Assembly: GCA_013203525.1 (NCBI GenBank)
Contig: JABMQB010000412.1
Span: 1 to 9,881, forward strand
Reading direction: 5' to 3'
Length of the DNA stretch: 9,881 nt
Origin: Mariniphaga sp.
GTDB taxonomy: Bacteria; Bacteroidota; Bacteroidia; Bacteroidales; Prolixibacteraceae
Position numbers and translations under genes: made by a program. Shown one piece after another: positions 1 through 6,210 of this stretch. The notes under the pieces were generated by a model. The model saw only the letters and a program-made list of their open reading frames with translations. It did no database searches and was not told the origin of the DNA. Every line of letters starts with the position of its first letter. The first letter of the stretch is position 1.

Positions 1-1
1 A

Positions 2-1666
2 TATGGGCATAAAATTATTACCGGGCGCAGGGATACTTTTCATACTAATCGAAAGTACAAAGGAATAAGTGGTTTTCCAAAAAGGGCTGAAAGTGAATAC
101 GATACTTTTGGAACCGGACATGCATCAACATCAATTTCAGCGTCATTAGGAATGGCAGTTGCATCTGCTTTAAAAGATAATTCTGACCGTAAAATTGTTG
201 CTGTAATTGGCGATGGGGCAATGACCGGAGGAATGGCTTTCGAAGGATTAAATAATGCCGGAGCTCAGAATTCCGACCTTCTGGTAATTTTGAACGATAA
301 CAATATGGCTATTGATCCCAGTGTCGGGATACTTAATCAATATTTGCTTAAAATTTCCAAATCACAAACATATAACCGGTTTAAAAAAGATGTATGGGAA
401 GGCCTGGGAAAACTCGATGGATTTGGTTCCAGGACCAGAAGATTAATTCAAAAGAATCAACATGCTTTAAAAAACATTTTGTTAAAACAGAATAATCTGT
501 TTGAAGCATTTAATTTCAGGTATTTTGGTCCTGTTGACGGACATGATGTGGTTTATCTTACAAAAGTTTTACAAGACCTGAAGGCTATTCCGGGCCCCAA
601 ATTACTTCATGTAATCACTCAGAAAGGGAAAGGGTATAAACATGCTGAATTAAATCAAACCCAATTTCATGCACCAGGTAAATTTAATAAATCAACAGGC
701 GAAATTTATTCATGCGATTGTGAGATTGAAAAAGCAACAAAATTTCAAAATGTTTTTGGGGAAACCATTGTTGAGCTTGCAGAACAAAATAAAAAAATTG
801 TGGGAATTACACCTGCCATGCCTTCAGGATGTTCATTAAACCTGATGATGGAAAAAATGCCCGACCGTTCGTTTGACGTTGGCATTGCTGAACAACATGC
901 CGTAACATTTTCAGCAGGAATGGCAACACAGGGACTAATTCCATTTTGTAATATATATTCAACCTTCATGCAACGTGCATACGATCAGGTTGTCCATGAT
1001 GTAGCCATTCAGAATTTGCATGTTGTTTTTTGCCTCGATCGTGCAGGCCTTGTGGGTGAAGATGGTGCTACTCATCATGGGATTTTTGATCTTGCTTATA
1101 TGCGTAATATACCCAACATGATAGTCTCTGCCCCAATGGATGAAATTGAATTGCGAAACTTGATGTATACTGCACAATTGGAAGGGACTGGCCCTTTTTC
1201 TATTCGATACCCCAGAGGATGCGGAGTTTTTGCCAATTGGAAAAAAGATTTTGAAAAAATTGAAATAGGTAAGGCAAGGACATTATCAGAAGGCAATGAT
1301 ATTGCAATCCTATCTATTGGTAAACCGGGGATATTTGCTCAAGGGGCGGTTAAAAAACTGGCAAAAGAAAATATTGCTGCTACACATTACGATATGAGGT
1401 TTATAAAACCGCTTGATACTGAATTGCTGCACAAAGTATTTTCTAAATTTGATAAAATTGTTACAGTAGAAGATGGAGTAATTAAAGGTGGATTTGGAAG
1501 TGCAATTGCTGAATTTATGGTTGAAAATGGGTACTTAGCAAAAATAAAAATGCTGGGCGTGCCCGATTTATTTATTGAACAAGGAACACCTGAGGAACTG
1601 TATAAGGAGTGTGGTTTCGATATGAAAGGAATTTATAGGGCAATAAAAGAGATGCTTGCAAAATAA
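2..1666 (+). CDS. dxs: 1-deoxy-D-xylulose-5-phosphate synthase, 5'-truncated by the window edge
   Basis: Condenses pyruvate and glyceraldehyde 3-phosphate to 1-deoxy-D-xylulose 5-phosphate, the first step of the MEP isoprenoid pathway, using thiamine diphosphate in the cytoplasm. The frame is open from base 2, so 554 residues are visible; family proteins are usually about 620-640, so roughly 80 N-terminal residues are missing. An internal ATG at 152 is not the start, because the preceding codons read as typical DXS (TGRRDTFHT, ISGFPKRAESEYD, GTGHASTSIS). The ThDP/Mg motif GDGAMTGG begins near window residue 70 and ends in NDNNMAI. The catalytic glutamate lies in DVGIAEQHAV (codon 890-892). 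DRAGLVGEDGATHHG and the C-terminal transketolase domain ending GTPEELY are also present. No frameshift or missing key residue is seen. A histidine kinase gene follows after 52 nt. Identification is secure. Confidence 0.97.
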   Translation, partial: YGHKIITGRRDTFHTNRKYKGISGFPKRAESEYDTFGTGHASTSISASLGMAVASALKDNSDRKIVAVIGDGAMTGGMAFEGLNNAGAQNSDLLVILNDNNMAIDPSVGILNQYLLKISKSQTYNRFKKDVWEGLGKLDGFGSRTRRLIQKNQHALKNILLKQNNLFEAFNFRYFGPVDGHDVVYLTKVLQDLKAIPGPKLLHVITQKGKGYKHAELNQTQFHAPGKFNKSTGEIYSCDCEIEKATKFQNVFGETIVELAEQNKKIVGITPAMPSGCSLNLMMEKMPDRSFDVGIAEQHAVTFSAGMATQGLIPFCNIYSTFMQRAYDQVVHDVAIQNLHVVFCLDRAGLVGEDGATHHGIFDLAYMRNIPNMIVSAPMDEIELRNLMYTAQLEGTGPFSIRYPRGCGVFANWKKDFEKIEIGKARTLSEGNDIAILSIGKPGIFAQGAVKKLAKENIAATHYDMRFIKPLDTELLHKVFSKFDKIVTVEDGVIKGGFGSAIAEFMVENGYLAKIKMLGVPDLFIEQGTPEELYKECGFDMKGIYRAIKEMLAK

Positions 1667-1682
1667 ATAATTCGTATATTCC

Positions 1683-1701
1683 GTTCTTGCTAGATAAGAA
1701 C
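1683..1701. repeat. Perfect 6-bp inverted repeat between dxs and the kinase gene
   Basis: GTTCTT (1683-1688) and AAGAAC (1696-1701) are exact inverted copies around a 7-nt spacer. No T-run follows on either strand, so it does not look like an intrinsic terminator. It lies 17 nt before the proposed TTG start of the kinase. It could be an operator half-site pair or a weak RNA hairpin; chance is also possible for arms this short. Confidence 0.4.
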
Positions 1702-1718
1702 AAAATACAACATATATT

Positions 1719-2894
1719 TTGAATTTCTACTTAAAAAAACGCCGTTGGAAAATTTTACTTCTTTTTACGGCCATAATTATAGGCCTTGGTTCATTGTTCT
1801 ATACCCAATGGATAACAGGCAATATGGCTGAAGAAGAACGCAAAAAAGCAATATTATTAGCTGATGCCACCAAGATGATTGCCGTCAGTTCAACCAATGC
1901 AGATTTAATATTACCCTGGAAAATTACCCTGGACAATACTACTATCCCTATTATAATTACTGATCAGGATGGAAATATTATCGACCAGGAAGGCCATTAT
2001 TATGGAGATAAAAATATAAAATACAACGAAGCACGAAAAGAAGCCGTATTGTTAAGAGAATTAGGAAAAATGAAAAAAAAAGGTGATCCCATTGTAATAA
2101 ATCTTGGTGAGGGGCAAATTCAATATTTGTATTATCGTGAATCGTATTTGCTTCGTAATCTTCGACTTTTTCCTTTTGTGCAAATGCTCGTAATTTTTTT
2201 ATTTATAGGAATTGCTTATTATGCATTTAGCGCTTCACGCAAAGCCGAACAAAACCAGGTGTGGGTGGGAATGTCGAAAGAAACTGCCCATCAATTAGGT
2301 ACTCCAATATCGGCTCTTATGGCATGGATCGAAATTCTGAAACTAAAAGACATTGATCCGGGTCTTATTCAGGAATTTGAAAAGGATATTCAACGTCTTG
2401 AAAAAATTACAGAGCGCTTTTCAAAAATTGGATCAGCACCCGAATTACTTCAAACTAATGTTGTTGAAGTTCTTAGTAGTACGATTAATTATCTGAAGTC
2501 ACGTTTTTCAAATAAAGTAAAGTTTGAAACATCATTTGATGAAAATTTGGTTTGTACAGCACCTTTAAATATGGCTTTATTCTCCTGGGTAATTGAAAAC
2601 CTTTGCAAAAATGCTATCAATGCAATGGAAAATAATCACGGGAAAATAATTATTTCTATTTCAAAAAAAGAGGAAAATATCAGGATTGATATTACTGACA
2701 CCGGGAAAGGAATTCCGAAATCGCAATTTAAAACCATTTTCCAGCCTGGTTATTCTACTAAAAAAAGAGGGTGGGGATTGGGCTTGTCTCTGGCAAAGCG
2801 AATTATTGAAATTTACCACAAAGGCAAAATATTTATTAAACAAAGTGAAATAAATAAAGGTACTACTTTCCGCATTTTACTAAAAAAAGGGTAA
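1719..2894 (+). CDS. Membrane sensor histidine kinase, orphan, probable TTG start
   Basis: A two-component sensor kinase of 391 residues. Residues about 11-30 form a first transmembrane helix, 35-150 a periplasmic or extracytoplasmic sensing region, and 152-172 a second helix. The phospho-acceptor H191 sits in KETAHQLGTPISAL. The ATPase domain shows the N box (ENLCKNAINAMEN, about 293-305), G1 box (DTGKGIP, 327-333) and an F/G2 region (FQPGYSTKKRGWGLGLSLA, 341-359). The signal sensed cannot be read from sequence, and no response regulator is adjacent. No in-frame ATG precedes codon 36; starting there would remove the first helix. TTG at 1719 is therefore preferred, giving the N-terminus MNFYLKKRRWK; ATT at 1716 is an alternative. 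An in-frame stop at 1695 bounds it upstream. Family call is strong, start is moderate. Confidence 0.9.
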   Translation: MNFYLKKRRWKILLLFTAIIIGLGSLFYTQWITGNMAEEERKKAILLADATKMIAVSSTNADLILPWKITLDNTTIPIIITDQDGNIIDQEGHYYGDKNIKYNEARKEAVLLRELGKMKKKGDPIVINLGEGQIQYLYYRESYLLRNLRLFPFVQMLVIFLFIGIAYYAFSASRKAEQNQVWVGMSKETAHQLGTPISALMAWIEILKLKDIDPGLIQEFEKDIQRLEKITERFSKIGSAPELLQTNVVEVLSSTINYLKSRFSNKVKFETSFDENLVCTAPLNMALFSWVIENLCKNAINAMENNHGKIIISISKKEENIRIDITDTGKGIPKSQFKTIFQPGYSTKKRGWGLGLSLAKRIIEIYHKGKIFIKQSEINKGTTFRILLKKG

Positions 2895-2931
2895 CTGCTT
2901 CGTTTCAATCCAATAAAATATTTTGTTGATT

Positions 2932-2964
2932 ATTTTAGCCATTTAAATAAAATTTATACTTTTG
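2932..2964 (+). promoter_or_regulatory. Bacteroidota-type promoter upstream of the DUF177-rpmF unit
   Basis: TACTTTTG at 2957-2964 matches the Bacteroidota -7 consensus TAnnTTTG exactly and is followed by CTGCAC. A T-rich stretch TTTTAG at 2932-2937 lies about 20 nt upstream and could be a weak -33 element (consensus TTTG-like). The predicted transcript would begin near 2971, leaving a leader of only about a dozen bases before the GTG at 2984. The consensus is established knowledge; use of this site is inferred. Confidence 0.65.
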
Positions 2965-2983
2965 CTGCACTTTTTAAAAAACC

Positions 2984-3514
2984 GTGGGTAAAACCTCGAT
3001 ATATAATATTGCCTTTAAAGGCTTACAGGAAGGTATTCATGAATATGAATATCAGGTCGAAAACAAGTTCTTTGAGCTAATTGATGAAAGTTTGGTTGAA
3101 AATGCCAGTGTAATTGCAAAAGTAAAGTTTGAAAAAAGAAGTAATTTGCTGACTCTTTTTTTTAATATTAAAGGAACGGTAGAACTTACTTGCGATAGGT
3201 GCCTTGAAATTTACGATCAGCCAGTAAAATTCAAAACTTCTTTGTTTATTAAATTTGGAGACGGGCAGTTTGAAGATGGTGATGATGTTTTATGGATTTC
3301 ACCTGATGAGGATTTTATTAATGTAGCTCAGTTATTGTATGAATATATTGTATTAAGTATACCGGCACGGCATATTCATCCGAAAGATAAAAACGGAAAA
3401 AATAAATGTAGCGTGCAAATGCTTGATCAGATAAGTAAATATACTATTAAAGAAAAGGAGCACGAACCGGATCAACGTTGGGATGCTTTAAAAAAATTAA
3501 GGAATAATAATTAA
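2984..3514 (+). CDS. yceD: DUF177 (YceD) family protein, GTG start
   Basis: A 176-residue cytoplasmic protein of the DUF177/YceD family, almost always encoded just before rpmF; members are linked to large-subunit rRNA or ribosome metabolism, but the exact role in this phylum is not settled. The signature TCDRCLE places C70 and C73 as a CxxC pair, and C142 lies in KNGKNKCS; these may bind a metal. The family-typical N-terminus (YNIAFKGLQEG) and the C-terminal DQRWDALKKL are both present, so the protein is complete. No in-frame ATG precedes these conserved residues; GTG at 2984 gives MGKTSIYN, right after the predicted promoter. rpmF follows 11 nt later, indicating cotranscription. Confidence 0.92.
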   Translation: MGKTSIYNIAFKGLQEGIHEYEYQVENKFFELIDESLVENASVIAKVKFEKRSNLLTLFFNIKGTVELTCDRCLEIYDQPVKFKTSLFIKFGDGQFEDGDDVLWISPDEDFINVAQLLYEYIVLSIPARHIHPKDKNGKNKCSVQMLDQISKYTIKEKEHEPDQRWDALKKLRNNN

Positions 3515-3525
3515 ATATAAATATA

Positions 3526-3711
3526 ATGGCACATCCAAAGCATAAAATATCGAAATCGCGCAGAGATAAACGCAGAACTCATTACAAAGCAACTGTTGCA
3601 ACTCTGGCTACATGTTCAAATTGTGGTACAACTGTAAAATACCACCATGTTTGCCCTGAGTGCGGATATTATAAAGGGAAACAGGTAATTGAAAAAGATA
3701 TTGCCGTTTAA
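3526..3711 (+). CDS. rpmF: 50S ribosomal protein L32
   Basis: Large-subunit ribosomal protein bL32, 61 residues, usual length. The N-terminus MAHPKHKISKSRRDKRR is the basic rRNA-binding segment. C30, C33, C43 and C46 (CSNC and CPEC) form a four-cysteine zinc ribbon, so this is the zinc-binding (C+) form rather than the zinc-free paralogue found in some genomes. It lies 11 nt after the DUF177 gene and is followed after 11 nt by an intrinsic terminator, so the two genes probably make a short bicistronic message. Identification is certain. Confidence 0.98.
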   Translation: MAHPKHKISKSRRDKRRTHYKATVATLATCSNCGTTVKYHHVCPECGYYKGKQVIEKDIAV

Positions 3712-3722
3712 CAAAATTGGAG

Positions 3723-3749
3723 AAGCCCGGATTAAGCCCGGGTTTTTTT
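3723..3749 (+). terminator. Intrinsic terminator after rpmF
   Basis: AAGCCCGG (3723-3730) pairs with CCGGGTTT (3738-3745), including one G-U pair, around a 7-nt loop. The GC core CCCGG/CCGGG runs directly into seven Ts (3743-3749). This is a standard rho-independent terminator 11 nt beyond the rpmF stop, and it separates rpmF from fabH transcriptionally. Confidence 0.88.
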
Positions 3750-3889
3750 ACGCCACAAATGCATTTTCGAATCTTTTAACTATTTGTTCTACAAGTAGTT
3801 GCATTGAAAATTAATGCTATATTCTTTTGCTTATTCACTAATTACTTCTAAATTCACATCTTCAAATTTTTAAATCATTAATATATAAA

Positions 3890-3927
3890 CATCTGTGATT
3901 TAATAGTTTAAACTAATATTTCAGATG
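3890..3927. repeat. Nested palindrome immediately upstream of fabH
   Basis: TAGTTTAAACTA (3904-3915) is a perfect 12-bp palindrome. It is flanked by a second inverted pair, CATCTG (3890-3895) and CAGATG (3922-3927), whose centre is offset by one base. The whole element ends 11 nt before the fabH ATG. It could be an operator for a dimeric regulator or a leader hairpin masking translation initiation. The surrounding gap (3712-3938) is AT-rich with no gene and no good TAnnTTTG promoter, so function is inferred from symmetry and position only. Confidence 0.45.
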
Positions 3928-3938
3928 AAAAGTTAAAT

Positions 3939-4943
3939 ATGAAAAAAATTAGAGCAGCAATTACCGGGGTAGGGGCATTCCTCCCGGAGTATCGGTTAAC
4001 GAATGAGGAATTAAGTACGATGGTTGATACTTCGGATGAATGGATTATGCAAAGAATTGGCATAAAAGAACGAAGGATTCTAAAGGAGCCGGGAAAGGCT
4101 ACCAGCGATATGGGAGCTGCAGCTGTTCAACAGTTACTTGATAAGAAGGGAATACTTCCTGATGAAATTGATTTACTCCTTTGTGCAACAATAACACCCG
4201 ATTTACCTTTTCCGGCAACAGCTAATATAATTTGTCACAAAGTAGGAATAAAACGGGGATGGAGTTTCGATGTAAATGCAGCATGTTCAGGATTTATTTA
4301 TTCATTGGCAACTGCAGCACAATTTATAGAATCGGGGAAATATAAAAAAGTTATTGTTGTTGGTGCCGATATGATGTCCTCAATTATAAATTACAAGGAT
4401 CGTAACACCAGTCCGCTTTTTGGTGATGCCGGTACCGCTGTTTTACTTGAGCCTACTACTGAAGAAATAGGATTGATAGATTATATCCACCATGTTAATG
4501 GCTTAGGACGCCACCATCTTCATATGAAAGCAGGTGGTTCATTGCGCCCTGCCACGCTTGAGACTGTTCAAAATGAAGAACATTTTGTATATCAGGAGGG
4601 GCAAGCCGTTTTTAAACATGCAGTTTCGGGAATGGCGGATGTTACTAAAGAAATTATGGAAAAGCACGGGTTGAAAGCAGATGATATTAATTGGTTGGTT
4701 CCACATCAGGCTAATTTGCGCATTATTGATGCTACTGCCCGAAGGGTAGGGCTTGATATCAATAAGGTAATGGTTAATATTGAAAAATTCGGAAATACAA
4801 CTGCCGCTACAATCCCGCTTTGCCTTTACGATTATGAAAAACAATTACGCAAAAACGATAATATTATTCTGACAGCTTTTGGTGCCGGATTTACGTGGGG
4901 GAGTATTTTCCTGAAATGGGCATATGATGGAGATAAGATATAA
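3939..4943 (+). CDS. fabH: Beta-ketoacyl-ACP synthase III
   Basis: Condenses an acyl-CoA primer (acetyl-CoA or branched acyl-CoA) with malonyl-ACP, starting type II fatty-acid synthesis in the cytoplasm. At 334 residues it is full length. The Cys-His-Asn triad is visible: C116 in DVNAACSGF, H256 in VPHQANLR, N286 in FGNTTAATIPL. The C-terminal GAGFTWGS is also typical. The ATG at 3939 opens directly on the conserved strand KIRAAITGVGAFLPEYRLTN. Unlike many bacterial clusters, plsX is not directly upstream and accB/accC do not follow; the gene stands between the rpmF terminator and the bactofilin promoter, apparently transcribed alone. Primer preference cannot be told from sequence alone, although branched-chain primers are common in this phylum. 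Confidence 0.96.
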   Translation: MKKIRAAITGVGAFLPEYRLTNEELSTMVDTSDEWIMQRIGIKERRILKEPGKATSDMGAAAVQQLLDKKGILPDEIDLLLCATITPDLPFPATANIICHKVGIKRGWSFDVNAACSGFIYSLATAAQFIESGKYKKVIVVGADMMSSIINYKDRNTSPLFGDAGTAVLLEPTTEEIGLIDYIHHVNGLGRHHLHMKAGGSLRPATLETVQNEEHFVYQEGQAVFKHAVSGMADVTKEIMEKHGLKADDINWLVPHQANLRIIDATARRVGLDINKVMVNIEKFGNTTAATIPLCLYDYEKQLRKNDNIILTAFGAGFTWGSIFLKWAYDGDKI

Positions 4944-4986
4944 TGTTGAGTATGAATTATATTTAAAAGTTATAAAGTATATTTAT

Positions 4987-5021
4987 TTTTGGCTCTAATT
5001 GCAGGAGATTCATAAATTTTG
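4987..5021 (+). promoter_or_regulatory. Candidate promoter for the bactofilin-atpZ unit
   Basis: TTTTGG at 4987-4992 resembles the -33 element, and TAAATTTTG at 5013-5021 resembles the -7 consensus TAnnTTTG with one extra base. The 20-nt gap between them fits the expected spacing. Transcription would start near 5028, giving a leader of about 50 nt before the ATG at 5077. Because of the one-base deviation the call is moderate. Confidence 0.45.
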
Positions 5022-5076
5022 TATTTTCAGCTCCTCTTTCAGAAAAGCGAATAATAAAGAAATAATATCAAATGCC

Positions 5077-5460
5077 ATGGCTAAAACAATATCAAGGATG
5101 AATAATGAATCAGAAGGGCAAAACATAAACCTGGTTAGTAACGGAACAAAAATAACCGGAGACATAATCACCGAAGGTGATATCAGGATTGATGGCGAAT
5201 TAAAAGGAAATATTAAAGCGAAAGGTCGTTTGGTGGTTGGAGCAAATGGCAAGATCGAAGGAGAAATTTTATGTAATAATATTGAAATTTCAGGGCAGGT
5301 GAAAGGTAAAATTAATGCAAAAGATTTGCTGAGTATGAAAGCTAGCTCTAAAATTAGCGGGGAAATTATAACCGGCAAACTTTCGGTTGAACCTGGTTCA
5401 GTTTTTACGGGCAACTGTATTATGGGAAACCAATCCGATGATCCGGCAAAAATCAAATAA
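5077..5460 (+). CDS. Bactofilin (polymer-forming cytoskeletal protein)
   Basis: A 127-residue bactofilin, which self-assembles without nucleotide into filaments or membrane-associated patches that help localise cell-envelope enzymes. Residues about 17-115 show the short beta-helix repeats typical of the family: GTKITGDI, GDIRIDGELKGNI, GRLVVGANGKIEGEI, ISGQVKGKI, SSKISGEI, and the conserved end LSVEPGSVFTGNC. ATG at 5077 (MAKTISRMNN) is chosen. The frame is open further upstream to a TTG at 4999, but that would lie on the candidate promoter and add sequence unlike family N-termini; ATG at 5098 is a shorter alternative. Its last 23 nt overlap the start of the atpZ-like gene, implying cotranscription and translational coupling with genes leading into the ATP synthase operon. 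Confidence 0.9.
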   Translation: MAKTISRMNNESEGQNINLVSNGTKITGDIITEGDIRIDGELKGNIKAKGRLVVGANGKIEGEILCNNIEISGQVKGKINAKDLLSMKASSKISGEIITGKLSVEPGSVFTGNCIMGNQSDDPAKIK

Positions 5461-5662
5461 CAAAAGAAAAAAATCAAATGATTTTATAAGGTATTCCAGC
5501 CTTGGATTTGAAATGATGGCCATTATTGCTTTTGGCACATTTGGAGGATACAAAATTGACCAATGGCTGAACAATGATTTTTATTGGTTTACCTTTATAT
5601 TAATGATTGTTTCAGTGGTTGTTTCAATATTATACGGCATTCGAAATCTACTAAAAAAATGA
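5438..5662 (+). CDS. atpZ: AtpZ/AtpI-family small membrane protein
   Basis: A 74-residue protein resembling the AtpZ family (putative F0F1-ATPase subunit/Mg-Ca transporter), encoded before Fo genes in many bacteria and implicated in assembly or ion supply of the synthase. A basic N-terminus (KSNNKRKKS) is followed by two hydrophobic helices at about 21-39 and 49-67, separated by the family-typical turn GGYKIDQWLNND. ATG at 5438 is preferred because an earlier in-frame ATG (5387) would lie deeper in the bactofilin gene and add residues outside the family domain. It overlaps bactofilin by 23 nt and the next gene by ATGA, so all three are likely translated in series. Family assignment rests on topology, motif and position. 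Confidence 0.8.
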   Translation: MIRQKSNNKRKKSNDFIRYSSLGFEMMAIIAFGTFGGYKIDQWLNNDFYWFTFILMIVSVVVSILYGIRNLLKK

Positions 5663-6060
5663 GTTCAGAAATACAAAAATTTTTAATTAAAATCAGCCTG
5701 GTTTCAATAGCCCTGATTGTTGTTGGTTTTATTGTATTTAAATGGTTTTTGGCTGATTATTATCTCCCGGTTTATTCAATTGCACTTGTGCTTTTTTATG
5801 CATTCACCGTGTGTGCTCATGCCTGGCAATTGAATTTAGCAAAAAAAAATCTGGCAAAATTTGCCCGCATGAATATGGTAGCCACTTTTCTGAAATTAAT
5901 TGTTTATGCAGCCTTTATCGTTATTTATCTGTCAGTTAGTACCGAAAAGGCTATTGCTTTTGTTATTGTTGTGATGATTCTGTATATCGTTTATACCACA
6001 GTGGAAGTTGCCAGCCTCACAAAATTTATTCGGACATTGAATCAAAAATCAAAAGATTGA
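5659..6060 (+). CDS. AtpI-like four-helix membrane protein
   Basis: A 133-residue integral membrane protein with four predicted helices at about 10-28, 36-55, 73-92 and 97-117, a basic loop (KKNLAKFAR, 62-70) between helices 2 and 3, and a basic C-terminal tail. The size, topology and slot between atpZ and atpB match the AtpI position in other atp operons, whose products are assembly factors for the c-ring; sequence similarity to classical AtpI is not obvious to me, so the function is inferred from context. ATG at 5659 overlaps the atpZ stop as ATGA, strongly supporting this start over an upstream in-frame start near 5584. A 150-nt gap with a promoter separates it from atpB. Confidence 0.75.
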   Translation: MSSEIQKFLIKISLVSIALIVVGFIVFKWFLADYYLPVYSIALVLFYAFTVCAHAWQLNLAKKNLAKFARMNMVATFLKLIVYAAFIVIYLSVSTEKAIAFVIVVMILYIVYTTVEVASLTKFIRTLNQKSKD

Positions 6061-6144
6061 TTCTGTATTTCGCAAATTTCAAAAGGTAATTATCTTAAAT
6101 TTTGGTCAGTTTAAACATTGTTAATAAATGGCTATAATTTTTAA

Positions 6145-6181
6145 TTTTTCGACCCAACATAAGAAAAAACTTATAAATTTG
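6145..6181 (+). promoter_or_regulatory. Bacteroidota-type promoter for the atpBEFHA operon
   Basis: TAAATTTG at 6174-6181 is an exact match to the -7 consensus TAnnTTTG. A T-rich TTTTTCG at 6145-6151 lies 22 nt upstream and could serve as a degenerate -33 element. Initiation near 6188 would give a leader of about 22 nt before the atpB ATG. The site lies in the 150-nt gap after the AtpI-like gene, where no terminator is evident, so readthrough from the upstream unit is also possible. Confidence 0.6.
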
Positions 6182-6210
6182 TGGACACTCAAAAAATTAC
6201 CAGTTAATAT

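Noticed and set aside
3792..3801. Small inverted repeat CTAC-AA-GTAG-like in the rpmF-fabH gap
   Set aside because: Four-base arms are too short to separate from chance, and nothing around it suggests function.
3825..3856. A possible fabH promoter, TTTTG (3825-3829) with TAAATTCA (3849-3856)
   Set aside because: Spacing is right at 19 nt, but the -7 half has two mismatches to TAnnTTTG, so it is not distinguishable from chance in such AT-rich sequence.
4539..4844. A 101-codon open frame on the - strand within fabH
   Set aside because: It lies wholly under a complete fabH with its catalytic triad intact and shows no recognisable domain or promoter.
4999..5076. N-terminal extension of bactofilin to a TTG at 4999
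   Set aside because: The TTG would lie on the candidate promoter, and the added residues (QEIHKFCIFSSSF) do not resemble bactofilin N-termini. ATG at 5077 fits better.
5010..5477. A 155-codon open frame on the - strand across the bactofilin gene
   Set aside because: It is antisense to a clear bactofilin with a recognisable beta-helix repeat pattern. The hydrophobic, repetitive translation is the mirror of the Gly/Ile/Lys/Glu-rich codons on the + strand.
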